A stretch of 33,606 nucleotides of DNA from Candidatus Sumerlaeia bacterium (lineage in GTDB: Bacteria; Sumerlaeota; Sumerlaeia; SLMS01; JAHLLQ01): assembly GCA_019634695.1 (NCBI GenBank), contig JAHCAW010000046.1:1-33606 (forward strand), given 5' to 3'. The notes under the pieces are model-generated. The model made no database searches, had not been told where the DNA came from, and was given only the letters and a program-made list of their open reading frames with translations. Position 1 is the stretch's first letter, and every line of letters begins with the position of its first letter. The position numbers were made by a program, and so were the translations under genes. Below are positions 26,436 through 33,606 of this stretch, piece by piece.

Positions 26436-28000
26436 GGTTGGTGCTCCCGAATGTCGACCCGGTACAGCAGAACTCCGCCCGGCTCGCCAATCACGGTGAC
26501 AGCGAGCAGGAATCCACCCTGGAACAGGAAGAGCTCGAAGTGTTCCATATTCTCTTCAAACTCCAATTCCACTTTCCGCCGTTCCACCGGAATGTTGTCG
26601 AGATCGAAGACGAGCCCCGCCACGCGACCCCATCGTTGTGCCAGACTGAGGTGAATCGTTCCCAACGGCCCGGGGTCCGACACCTTCTCGGAATCCGGCA
26701 CCCCTGCGCCATTCCCGATGGAGAGAATCGTGGCAAGTTTGCGGCCACGTTCGTCGAACAATCCGGCCTGATAGGTGCGCCCGTATCCCGAAAAACTCCC
26801 ATACCGTTGCCCGTTCGGCAGGAAGCCCGCCTGCCGAAGCCGGGGGTCGCCGAGGCCGATTGCGGCGGGACCTTCATCGGAGAGACTGGTCAGCTTCGAG
26901 ACATGGAAGGCAGCGGCCGTCTGGACGGGATTCTCCGACCCCTCCGGATCCAGCCGCCGCCACGAGTGCCCCGTCGTCGTGGGCTCCAGAATGAACCTGC
27001 CCCAGTTCTGCGACCACGACATGAGCGCGTCCGGAGCATGCGAATCGTCGAGCGGCCAGTGCAGGAGTTGGTAGGCAGGCTCGTCCGGATCGCCGAAGTC
27101 CTTCTGGAAAAGCAGACGCCCATGGAAGTCCCGGACCTCAAGTCGGGGCGGCTGGCCGTCCTCCCATTTCGGGATTGCCGGGTTCTCGTCGGAGTCCTCT
27201 TCTGCGTCATCGAAATCCCGGCCGGCCCCAAAGTGGTCTGGCGATCCCATTTCGGCGCGGAAGTCCTGAAACCAGTCTTCGTCCGAGTACATGGCAAAGG
27301 GGTCCACGAATTCGTCCATACCGTATTCCGACTGCACGCAGGTGCAGTAGGTGAGGAAGAGTCGGCTGGCTCCGTCGCGCCCGCGATGCATCTCGATGTC
27401 GGGGGCCATGTTGCTGCCCACGGGCAACATCCAGCGGATACTGCCGTCGCTGCCGTTGAAGGCGACGATCATCCGCGGGCGGCTGGCGAAGGCGATGAAG
27501 TCGGGAGTCGCTCCCCTGCCGTGGAGGGGCCCGAAGAAGGGTTCCGAGGCCCACTTCCACTCCACCGGCTTGCCAGTCTTGGGCGACGGGGGCAGCGGGG
27601 GCGGCGCGAGTCGAATCTCCCGCGAACCGCCGGAAGGATCGAGCAGGACGATGCGGTCGGACTCCAGAACGGCCAGCGTCGGCAGTTGGATCGGCAGGCG
27701 GGAGGGCAGGAAGACCGGGTGGCTGGCCAGCGTGCCCCGGGAGCGGCCCACGAGCGAGACCTCGAGCGTCGTGCCGGGCAGCGCCTCGTCCGGGTACGCC
27801 AGGCTGTCCAGCAGCGAAGGGCGCTCGGGCGGCGGAAGGCTGAAGGACTGCCGCGACCCGAAAGCCGGGAGCTGGTCCGTGTCGACCCACAGGCGCAGGA
27901 TCGCCAGCGGCGCCAGAAAGGCGAGCGCGATGAGCACCCGCGCGGCGCCGGCGCCGGTGCTTCGTCCTGGTCTGTCCGGTCCCGGGATCCGACTCCGCAT
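26432..28000 (-). CDS. Membrane-anchored beta-propeller-like protein of unknown function, 522 aa (partner of the downstream gene)
   Basis: I do not recognise a family. ATG 28000 is chosen because GGAGGT lies 8 bases upstream; longer in-frame starts (ATG 28033 and beyond) lack one. A Gly/Arg-rich N-terminus leads into one membrane helix ('VLIALAFLAPLAILRLWV', about 22-39), then a large outside domain. Blade-like repeats include 'IVLLDPSGGSREI', 'IVAFNGSDGSIRWMLPVG', 'LEVRDFHGRLLFQKDFG' and 'AGLFDERGRKLATIL'. 'FNGSDGSIRW' is close to PQQ/quinoprotein-type blades. There is a Cys-x-Cys ('YCTC') and an acidic run in the middle (about 255-305). It shares plan and repeat type with the next gene, so the two may be ancient paralogues acting as an envelope pair. 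Confidence 0.7.
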   Translation of the reverse strand: MRSRIPGPDRPGRSTGAGAARVLIALAFLAPLAILRLWVDTDQLPAFGSRQSFSLPPPERPSLLDSLAYPDEALPGTTLEVSLVGRSRGTLASHPVFLPSRLPIQLPTLAVLESDRIVLLDPSGGSREIRLAPPPLPPSPKTGKPVEWKWASEPFFGPLHGRGATPDFIAFASRPRMIVAFNGSDGSIRWMLPVGSNMAPDIEMHRGRDGASRLFLTYCTCVQSEYGMDEFVDPFAMYSDEDWFQDFRAEMGSPDHFGAGRDFDDAEEDSDENPAIPKWEDGQPPRLEVRDFHGRLLFQKDFGDPDEPAYQLLHWPLDDSHAPDALMSWSQNWGRFILEPTTTGHSWRRLDPEGSENPVQTAAAFHVSKLTSLSDEGPAAIGLGDPRLRQAGFLPNGQRYGSFSGYGRTYQAGLFDERGRKLATILSIGNGAGVPDSEKVSDPGPLGTIHLSLAQRWGRVAGLVFDLDNIPVERRKVELEFEENMEHFELFLFQGGFLLAVTVIGEPGGVLLYRVDIREHQP

Positions 28001-28028
28001 CGCCGGCCACCTCCGAGTCGAGGCGTGT

Positions 28029-28057
28029 TGCATGCAGGGGAACCGGATGGGAGTCAA
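28029..28057 (-). promoter_or_regulatory. Possible promoter for the propeller-like gene pair
   Basis: On the minus strand, TTGACT (28057-28052) and CATGCA (28034-28029) are separated by 17 bases, placing a start site about 20 bases before the ribosome site of the 522-residue protein. The -35 box is good but the -10 box is poor, so this is tentative. Confidence 0.3.
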
Positions 28058-28200
28058 CGCACTTGCGCATGCGCCCACGGGCGGGGATTCCGGGCCGGAT
28101 TCCCGTTGCCACACTTGCCGGGGGCTTCCCACGCTCGTTGTCCATCCTGCGTGATGGCCGGCCGGGCCGGCGGAAACTTTCGGGGGACGCGACGCAACCG

Positions 28201-30522
28201 GTGCGCAGACGGCTTCAGACGACCGTGCGGCAGGCTGTGTGGCTGCTGCTGTGGCTGGCCGCCGGGGCGGTCGCCGGGGCGCTGCAGCCCTTCCCCCCCG
28301 ACGGCACGCCGGTGGTCTCCGTGGTGATCGAGGGCGCCGAGAAGACGGACCCCGAGCGCATCCGCCGCGTGATGGAAATCAAGCCCGGGGTGGCCTTCTC
28401 GCAGGCGGCCGTGCGGCGCGACCAGCAGGCCATTGCGGACCTGGGCCAGTACAACCCGCTGGCGATCCGCTTCTCGACGAGCCCGGCCGACGACGGCATC
28501 CGCCTGCTCGTGCAGGTGCGCGAGAACGAGACGATCGACCGGATCGTCTTCGTCGGCAACGTGGCGTTCACGGCGACGCGCCTGCTGCGCGAGTTGGACT
28601 ACAAGGAAGGCGACATCCTGCCGGTGGCGGCGCGGGAGCGCACGGCGCGCTCGCTGCGCGGGTTCTACTCGCAAGGGGGCTACAAGAACGCCAGCGTGCG
28701 CGTCTCGGTCGATCCCGCCGAGACGCCCGGCACGGTGCTGGTCACGATCGCCATCGACGAGGGCGAGAAGATTCGCATCCGCAGCCTGCTGATCGAGGGC
28801 AACCGGCACTTTCCGAAGTGGCGCATCCGCTCGTGGGTGATGAACTCGGGAAGCTGGCTGCTGTTCGACAACTACTACGACGACCGGGCATTCGAGGACG
28901 ACCTGCGGGTGGTGGCGGAGCGCCATCGCTCGGCGGGCTTCCTGGACGCGACGGCGCGCCGCGGCGCGTTCGTCTACAACGAGGAGAAGGCCTGGGTCAG
29001 CCCGGCGATCGTTATCACGGAGGGCCCGCGCTACCGCGTGCGCGACGTGCGCCTGTCGGGCAACACGCTGTTCTCCGACGCCGAGGTGCGCGCGCCCTTC
29101 GACCCGCTGATCGGCGGCCATTACGACGGCTTCCGCGTGGCGGAGGCGACGCAGAAGCTGGCTCGGCTGTACGGCGACCAGGGCTACGTCAACGCACGCT
29201 TCGACGGCGACTACGAGAAGGACCCGACGCGCGGCGAGGTCGTGCTGGTGCTGGCGATCGTCGAGAACGCGCCGCTGTACGTCGGGCGCGTGGACGTCAA
29301 GGTGCAGAACTACGACTACCAGTTCGACCTGAATCCGCTGGAGCGGTTCGTGGACTGGACATCGCCGGGCGTGAAGCACGAGACGATCCAGCGCGAGGTG
29401 GCCTTCCAGCCGGGCACGAAGTACCGCACGGCCGACGAGGTGCGCACGGTGGACCGCATCCGGCGTCTGGGCTTCGTGGACAACGTGCGCGTGGAGCGCG
29501 TGCCGACGGCCGACCCGAATGTGGTGGACGTCGTCGTGGGCGTCGAAGAGGACCCGGCAGCGGGCTTCATGGGCGCGACGGTCGGCGTGGGCGAGCTGTC
29601 CGGCCCGGCCGTTGGCGTGCAGTACGTGAACCCGAACCTGTTCGGCGAGGGCAAGGCGCTGCGCCTGGGCGCCACGATCGGCTCGCGCGTGCGCTCGTTC
29701 TCGGCCGCTTACTACGACCGCCATTTCATGGGCACCGACACGAGCTTCGAGCAGGAGCTGTTCCGCAGCTACGCGCGCTTCCCGGGCTACGCCCAGCGCA
29801 TCTACGGCTCGGCGACCGAGTTCGGCCGGCCGCTCGACGACTCGGAGGACCTGCGCGGCTACCTGCGTCTGCGCCTCGAGCACGTGCGCCTCGAACGCCA
29901 CCGCGACAAGCTGCGCGAGGACATGGACTCCTACGGCGTGGTCGCCGTCCGCGCGCTTGTCGTTCGCGACATGCGCAACAGCCGTCGCTGGCCCACCGAG
30001 GGCTACCTGATCTCGGGCGGCATCGAGCCCGGCTACGCGCGCAACCCGTTGCTGAAGCTGACGCACAGCCTCGAGTGGTACCATGCGCTCTCGCGCGACG
30101 AGGACTGGGTGTACTCCTACGGGCACAACTTCGGCCTGCAGCCGTATCGCGCGCGGCGCGTCGGCATCAGCGAACGCTTCTTCGTCGGCGGCACGTCGAC
30201 GCTGCGCGGCTTCCAACCCCGCGGCATCGGCCCGCGCGACCGCGGCGAGCGGCGCGTGCACGTCGGCGGCTCCACGATGCTGACGCAACGCCACGAGCTG
30301 CGCCATCGCTTCTCGCGCGCCGTGCAGGGCCGCCTGTTCGTCGATGCCGGCATGCTGGACGACCGGCCGCTGCACTTCGGCAGCCCCCGCGTCGGCACCG
30401 GCGCCGGCGTCACGTTCGACCTCGGGGCCTTCAGCCTCGACCTCGACCTGGCCGCCGCCGTGGTCCGCCAGAGCCGCGACCGCACCCGCGTCTTCCACTT
30501 CCGCCTGCGCTCCAACTTCTGA
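28201..30522 (+). CDS. bamA: Outer membrane assembly factor BamA, about 773 aa
   Basis: BamA inserts beta-barrel proteins into the outer membrane. An N-terminal signal sequence ('AVWLLLWLAAGAVAGA') is followed by about five POTRA domains over roughly the first 400 residues ('VVSVVIEGAEKTDPERIRRV', 'IDRIVFVGNVAFTATRLLRE', 'IRIRSLLIEGNRHFPKWRIR', 'YRVRDVRLSGNTLFSDAEVR', then one more ending near 'EEDPAAGFMGATVGVGELSG'). A 16-strand-type barrel domain ends in '..FHFRLRSNF', with the required terminal Phe. The conserved loop-6 motif appears as 'GGTSTLRGFQPRGIGP' (VRGF in E. coli). GTG 28201 is selected as the start because it begins the basic part of the signal peptide; its GGGGGA site is about 13 bases away, so GTG 28225 or an upstream start remains possible. 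The ompH gene follows, a common pairing. Confidence 0.92.
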   Translation: MRRRLQTTVRQAVWLLLWLAAGAVAGALQPFPPDGTPVVSVVIEGAEKTDPERIRRVMEIKPGVAFSQAAVRRDQQAIADLGQYNPLAIRFSTSPADDGIRLLVQVRENETIDRIVFVGNVAFTATRLLRELDYKEGDILPVAARERTARSLRGFYSQGGYKNASVRVSVDPAETPGTVLVTIAIDEGEKIRIRSLLIEGNRHFPKWRIRSWVMNSGSWLLFDNYYDDRAFEDDLRVVAERHRSAGFLDATARRGAFVYNEEKAWVSPAIVITEGPRYRVRDVRLSGNTLFSDAEVRAPFDPLIGGHYDGFRVAEATQKLARLYGDQGYVNARFDGDYEKDPTRGEVVLVLAIVENAPLYVGRVDVKVQNYDYQFDLNPLERFVDWTSPGVKHETIQREVAFQPGTKYRTADEVRTVDRIRRLGFVDNVRVERVPTADPNVVDVVVGVEEDPAAGFMGATVGVGELSGPAVGVQYVNPNLFGEGKALRLGATIGSRVRSFSAAYYDRHFMGTDTSFEQELFRSYARFPGYAQRIYGSATEFGRPLDDSEDLRGYLRLRLEHVRLERHRDKLREDMDSYGVVAVRALVVRDMRNSRRWPTEGYLISGGIEPGYARNPLLKLTHSLEWYHALSRDEDWVYSYGHNFGLQPYRARRVGISERFFVGGTSTLRGFQPRGIGPRDRGERRVHVGGSTMLTQRHELRHRFSRAVQGRLFVDAGMLDDRPLHFGSPRVGTGAGVTFDLGAFSLDLDLAAAVVRQSRDRTRVFHFRLRSNF

Positions 30523-30598
30523 CGCGCACGCGCCCCTCGCACGGGACCCCACAGCCCCCGCGCCACCGTCTCCCACGCCGTCCCAAGGAACATCGCCC

Positions 30599-31276
30599 AT
30601 GTCCGCCCGTCCCCGCGTCTCCCTTCTGATCGCCCTTGCCGTGCTCGGCCTCGTCGTCGGCGTCGTCCGCACCGGCGTCCATGCCCAACAGAGTTCCGCC
30701 CCCCCGCCGCGCGACGGCATGCGCATCGGATTCGTGGACATCGAGCTCGTCATCGAGAACAGCCGCGCGCTGCGGCGCGGGCTCGACACGATGGACGAGC
30801 AACTGGCCGAACGCGCGCGCGTCATCGACCGCCGCGAGCGCGAGTTCCGGCGCCTGCGCTTCGAACTCGACAACCAGGAACGCCTCATCACCACCGAGGA
30901 CCGCGCGCGCCGCCGCGCAGAACTCGCCGACATCCAGGACGACATCAACCGTCTGCGCTTCGAGTTCGAGGAGGAGATGCGCTCCAAGGAGCGCCTCATC
31001 GAGCCCGTGCTCGAGAAGGTCATGAACATCGTCGCCGACGTGGCCGAGCGCGACGGATTCGACCTCGTCCTGCGCGGCGAGGTGGTGATCTACGGCGTGA
31101 CGTCCGCGGACATGACGTCGGCGGTGATCGCCGAACTCGACGGCCGCGAGGACAGCGTCGTGAATCTGTTCCGCGGCGGCACGCGCCCGCAGGACGGCGC
31201 CACGTCGCCGGCGCTCGGCACCGAACGCCCCCTGCGCCCCCGCCCCACCGGCGACCTGCTGCCGCTCGTGCCCTGA
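30599..31276 (+). CDS. skp: Periplasmic chaperone OmpH/Skp family protein, 225 aa
   Basis: Skp/OmpH trimers hold unfolded outer-membrane proteins on the way to BamA. A signal peptide ('PRVSLLIALAVLGLVVGVV', cleavage near 'VHA') is followed by 'RIGFVDIELVIENSRALRRG', which matches the 'IgyVDxqxvxxxs' opening of the family. A long charged coiled-coil (about 65-145; 'REREFRRLRFELDNQERLI' and 'LRFEFEEEMRSKERLIEP') then leads back to the beta core 'ERDGFDLVLRGEVVIYGV', with the usual 'DxT' replaced by 'SADMTSAVIAELDG'. The C-terminal ~40 residues are an extra Pro/Arg-rich tail. ATG 30599 has AAGGA about 10 bases upstream. It lies 76 bases after bamA on the same strand. lpxD/fabZ, frequent next neighbours elsewhere, are not here. 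Confidence 0.85.
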   Translation: MSARPRVSLLIALAVLGLVVGVVRTGVHAQQSSAPPPRDGMRIGFVDIELVIENSRALRRGLDTMDEQLAERARVIDRREREFRRLRFELDNQERLITTEDRARRRAELADIQDDINRLRFEFEEEMRSKERLIEPVLEKVMNIVADVAERDGFDLVLRGEVVIYGVTSADMTSAVIAELDGREDSVVNLFRGGTRPQDGATSPALGTERPLRPRPTGDLLPLVP

Positions 31277-31281
31277 GCGGC
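31261..31281. other. Hairpin spanning the stop codon of the OmpH/Skp gene
   Basis: GCCGCTC (31261-31267) pairs with GAGCGGC (31275-31281) across a 7-base loop, and the TGA stop (31274-31276) lies at the loop/stem junction. No T tract follows. It may slow 3' decay or assist factor-dependent termination, or be a chance palindrome. Confidence 0.3.
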
Positions 31282-31338
31282 ACGCGACGCGTTGCGGCGA
31301 ACAGGCCGGGGTGCCGAAGGGATGGCGCCGGAATCGTC

Positions 31339-31429
31339 GGACAGCCCAATCGTGTCGGACCGGTCAGACCTGTCCGACTCGTCCGACCTGTCCTTCCGGC
31401 CGCCGGCCCCCCCAACGGATCGGTGCCAT
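31339..31429 (+). repeat. Dispersed ~100-bp intergenic repeat, copy 2
   Basis: This is the second copy of the element at 19279-19377, in the same orientation, lacking one 9-bp unit. It lies in the convergent space between the OmpH/Skp gene and tetR, so it is not tied to a promoter. GTCGGACAG (31336-31344) and CTGTCCGAC (31370-31378) form a perfect 9-bp inverted pair. The CCGGCCGCCGG palindrome is kept, but the outer CCAATCC/GGATTGG pairing of copy 1 is weakened (here CCTGTCC and GGATCGG). Confidence 0.75.
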
Positions 31430-31446
31430 CGCCGGCCGGGCGCCTT

Positions 31447-32037
31447 TCACGCCTCGAGCAACTTGAGGGCGAGTCGCACGTTGCTGCGCACGCGGTCGGC
31501 GGCGGCGGGGGCGGACTTGCCGATGACGTTGTTCGCCAGCGCAAGGCCGGTCAGCAGGCCGGCGAGTTGGCGCAGGTCCTCGCGCGTGGCGATTTCGCCC
31601 GCCGCCCGCGCGCGCACCAGCGCTCCGTAGAAGGCGTTCTCCAGATTCGACACGAAGCCCCAAGCGTCCTGCCGGATGGCGTCGTCGCGCGTGGCGCACT
31701 CGACCAGCGCGTTCGTCATCAGGCAGCCCGACCGGCCGGCCTCCGAGCCGTAGTAGTCCTCCTGGATGCGAAAGAAGCGCACGATCGCCTCGCGCCCCGA
31801 AGCCGTGTGGCGCAGCGCCCCGACGGCCGAGCGCCCCATCATGGCCCGGTAGCGTGCGCACGCCGCCAGAAAGAGGGCGTGCTTATCGCCGAAGGTGTCG
31901 TAGAGCGAGAAGCGATTGATGCCCATCGCCTCGACGAGGTCCTGGATCGAGGTGGCCTCGTAGCCTTTGGCCCAGAAGAGGGCCAGAGCGCGGTCGAGCG
32001 CCTGATCGGGATCGAACTGCTTGCGGCGTGGGCTCAT
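31447..32037 (-). CDS. TetR/AcrR-family transcriptional regulator, 196 aa
   Basis: The N-terminal DNA-binding domain reads 'FDPDQALDRALALFWAKGYE' and 'TSIQDLVEAMGINRFSLYDT', then 'FGDKHALFLAA': the TetR helix-turn-helix and following helix are complete. The ligand domain begins near residue 65 and has 'SGCLMTNALVECA', a segment seen in regulators of the YcdC/AcrR type with a 'GCxxxN' motif. ATG 32037 is chosen; the frame extends further upstream but that adds only unlikely residues, and no ribosome site is evident. It is divergent from the MFS transporter gene 253 bases away, the standard arrangement for a repressor that controls an efflux pump and itself. No clear operator palindrome was found in the gap. 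Confidence 0.9.
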   Translation of the reverse strand: MSPRRKQFDPDQALDRALALFWAKGYEATSIQDLVEAMGINRFSLYDTFGDKHALFLAACARYRAMMGRSAVGALRHTASGREAIVRFFRIQEDYYGSEAGRSGCLMTNALVECATRDDAIRQDAWGFVSNLENAFYGALVRARAAGEIATREDLRQLAGLLTGLALANNVIGKSAPAAADRVRSNVRLALKLLEA

Positions 32038-32065
32038 GGGATCGGGGCTCGGGCGGGATATCGGA

Positions 32066-32269
32066 ATGATCGGTTGGGTATCGGACGCCGTCAAGGGAAG
32101 CGGCCCGCTCGGCCCGCCCGATGATCCCCCCGCCGTCGCCTGCTATCCGGAGCTCGTCACCAAGGAGGGCATTGCCAACACGGCCTACGGCACGGCACAG
32201 CAGGCCCCGCGACTCGTGCTCGAGGTCGAGACGGTCTCTTCCGTCGCGAACTGGCACCTGTTCGAGTAA
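32066..32269 (+). CDS. Possible small ORF of unknown function (67 aa) between tetR and the MFS gene
   Basis: ATG 32066 to TAA 32269 reads without interruption, 21 bases upstream of the MFS start. From about 32130 its third-codon positions are almost all G or C, as in real genes of this window, and the residues look protein-like ('YPELVTKEGIANTAYGTAQQ', ending 'SSVANWHLFE'). The first 20 residues are poorer (Gly/Pro-rich), and no good ribosome site precedes the ATG, so it may be the remnant of the 3' end of a lost gene. No family is recognised. If real it would be co-transcribed with the transporter. Confidence 0.3.
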   Translation: MIGWVSDAVKGSGPLGPPDDPPAVACYPELVTKEGIANTAYGTAQQAPRLVLEVETVSSVANWHLFE

Positions 32270-32290
32270 GCCGACTCCCGGAGCCCCGCC

Positions 32291-33568
32291 GTGCCCGTCA
32301 CGCCCCCACAGCCCATTGCCGCATCGGACCGGTCGCCGGAGACGATCTGGCCGCTGGTCCGCATCGCGGCGGTGACGGCGCTGTTGTTTGCCACGATGGC
32401 CATCGTGCCGCCGAGCACCGACGCGCTCGTGCGCCAGCGCTTCGGCCTTGGCAACGAGGCGGTCTCGCTCTTCTTCATCGCGCACTCGCTGCCGCAGGTG
32501 CTGCTGCTGGGGCTCTTCATCGGGCTGCTGTCGGACCGGTTGCGGCGGCGCACCCCGTTGGCCTTGGCGGGCGCGGTCGCCACCGGCATCACCACGATGG
32601 CGACGCCGTTCATGTCGAGCTTCGGCGCGCTGATCGCTCTGCGGCTGGTGGACGGAGCGACGGGCATCGCGGCGCTCGGGTTGCTGATGACCCGCGCGGT
32701 TGATCTCTCGACGCCGGCGACGCGCTCGCGCACGATGGCACTCTATCTGGCCGCGATCCCGATCGGGTATCTCTCGGGCAGCTTCGCGATGGCACTGTTC
32801 GGAGGGGACCGCTGGGACTTCGCGTTTCCGCTCGTGGGTGCGCTGCTGGTGGTCGTGTCGCTGCTGCTGGCGGTCGATCTTCGTCGACCGGAGCCAATCT
32901 CGGCTTTTCAACCCGGGTTGCGGCAGATCGTGGCATCGTTGCGGGGGGCGCCCCGATTGCTGTTTCCCTGTTTCTTTGGGTTCATGGACAAGTTCACCTT
33001 TGCGTTGCTCGCGTTGCTGACCGGGCTGGCGCTGTCGGATCGCTACCAGCTTTCGGCGATCGTCTGGGGCGGCAGCGCCCTCGGGTTGCTGTGGGTGGCG
33101 TTTCTGCTGGCCGGCGCACCGGCGGCCCGCATCACGCGGCGACTGGGCGCATGGCGCACGGTGGCCGTCGGGTCCGCCGGCTACGGCGTCCTGTTGATCC
33201 TCCTGGTGGCGTTCGATTCGCCGCTCGTGTTTGTGGGGGCGCTGACGCTGGCGGGGGCCTTCGTGGCGTTGCAGACGATCCCGACCTACGTGCTGGTCGG
33301 CGATCTGGCGGGCACGGCCTCGCGCGCCACGGCGATGGCGGCATTCAACCTGGTGGGCTCGTTCGGCATCATGGCGGGCTTCGCCTTCGCGGGCTGGGCC
33401 AGCGAGGCGTTCGGCTACCTGCCGGCTTTCGCGATCGGTGGCGGGCTCGAGCTGCTCAGCGCCATCGTCGCCCTCATCGCCTGGCGGCGCTGGTGTGCCG
33501 CCCCGGTCGCATCCCAGGACTCCGCGCCTTCCCGACCCACGGCACCCGCCGTGGGCAGCATCACCTGA
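32291..33568 (+). CDS. Major facilitator superfamily transporter, 425 aa
   Basis: About twelve hydrophobic helices are visible. The loop between helices 2 and 3 has 'GLLSDRLRRRTPLALAG', the MFS motif A (G-x-x-x-D-R-x-x-R-R). The basic middle loop (about 195-225) separates two six-helix halves, and a weaker motif copy, 'ARITRRLGAWRTVAVG', opens the second half. GTG 32291 is chosen: GGAG lies 7 bases upstream, and the first helix then starts at about residue 22. It is divergent from tetR, suggesting drug or metabolite efflux under TetR control. The substrate cannot be told from sequence. The gene is complete, ending 38 bases before the window edge. Confidence 0.9.
   Translation: MPVTPPQPIAASDRSPETIWPLVRIAAVTALLFATMAIVPPSTDALVRQRFGLGNEAVSLFFIAHSLPQVLLLGLFIGLLSDRLRRRTPLALAGAVATGITTMATPFMSSFGALIALRLVDGATGIAALGLLMTRAVDLSTPATRSRTMALYLAAIPIGYLSGSFAMALFGGDRWDFAFPLVGALLVVVSLLLAVDLRRPEPISAFQPGLRQIVASLRGAPRLLFPCFFGFMDKFTFALLALLTGLALSDRYQLSAIVWGGSALGLLWVAFLLAGAPAARITRRLGAWRTVAVGSAGYGVLLILLVAFDSPLVFVGALTLAGAFVALQTIPTYVLVGDLAGTASRATAMAAFNLVGSFGIMAGFAFAGWASEAFGYLPAFAIGGGLELLSAIVALIAWRRWCAAPVASQDSAPSRPTAPAVGSIT
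33536..33555. other. Hairpin at the 3' end of the MFS gene
   Basis: CCCACGGC (33536-33543) pairs with GCCGTGGG (33548-33555) across a 4-base loop, 10 bases before the stop codon. No T tract follows. It resembles the hairpin at the 3' end of metH in placement. Confidence 0.35.
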
Positions 33569-33606
33569 TTCTCCCGAAAACAACTTTCTCACAGGAAATC
33601 GCATCA

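Noticed and set aside
28054..31029. 991-codon minus-strand frame opposite bamA and ompH
   Set aside because: Same shadow effect; BamA POTRA, barrel and loop-6 motifs are unambiguous on the plus strand.
32038..32290. TetR operator in the tetR/MFS gap
   Set aside because: Only distant CGGGCGGG/CCCGCCCG arms (about 55 bases apart) and short TATCGG direct repeats were found, nothing like a compact TetR palindrome.
31883..33604. Long open frame (573 codons) on the minus strand opposite the MFS gene
   Set aside because: It is Arg/Gln/His-rich, the typical antisense shadow of a high-GC gene, and overlaps both tetR and the well-supported MFS transporter.

Overview
The window is GC-rich DNA from a diderm (Gram-negative-type) bacterium. 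It encodes an outer-membrane assembly protein (BamA), an OmpH/Skp chaperone, a type II secretion / type IV pilus-type assembly operon and a lipoprotein. The pseudopilin style and the GC-rich codon use recall lineages such as Sumerlaeota (BRC1), Hydrogenedentota or the PVC group. That placement is an impression from protein style, not a computed assignment. No rRNA, tRNA, CRISPR array or recognisable transposon was seen.

Layout: (1) 1-5663, mostly + strand: the 3' end of rsmG with a clear intrinsic terminator, an orphan pseudopilin, a large membrane KAP-type P-loop NTPase with A/T-richer codon use (likely acquired), a divergent biotin-protein-ligase-like gene and a DUF985 cupin. (2) 5682-15444, - strand: a compact operon in the order gspE-F-H-I-J-K-(PilM/PilN fusion)-(PilO/GspM-like)-(PilP/GspC-like). 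Its junctions are short gaps or start/stop overlaps, and gspF carries an apparent frameshift. No secretin or prepilin peptidase gene is present, so the system must be completed from elsewhere. (3) 15562-19124, - strand: a small lipoprotein, an OppB/DppB-type permease and a GT-C-type membrane glycosyltransferase, in the same direction upstream of gspE. (4) 19125-19534, the only gene-free stretch over 300 bases. It holds a ~100-bp repeat, a hairpin, and a metH promoter overlapped by a 26-bp dyad that looks like an operator. (5) metH (+), with a probable short deletion near its N-terminus, converging on a six-domain S1 protein gene (-). (6) 25200-28000, - strand: two overlapping genes for membrane-anchored, propeller-like proteins of unknown function. 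(7) bamA-ompH (+), then a second copy of the ~100-bp repeat. (8) A TetR regulator (-) divergent from a possible small ORF and an MFS transporter (+).

How the genes relate: BamA and OmpH build and chaperone outer-membrane proteins. The Gsp operon encodes the assembly ATPase, platform protein, minor pseudopilins and inner-membrane alignment proteins of one trans-envelope machine. The TetR/MFS pair looks like a standard self-contained efflux module. MetH appears to have its own regulated promoter.

Most of the window is ordinary chromosomal housekeeping. I found no convincing evidence of a complete new multi-gene system. The items most worth checking are the dispersed repeat with 9-bp internal periodicity, the metH operator-like dyad, the solitary KAP NTPase, the paired propeller-like membrane proteins, and the two frameshifts in otherwise well-conserved genes.
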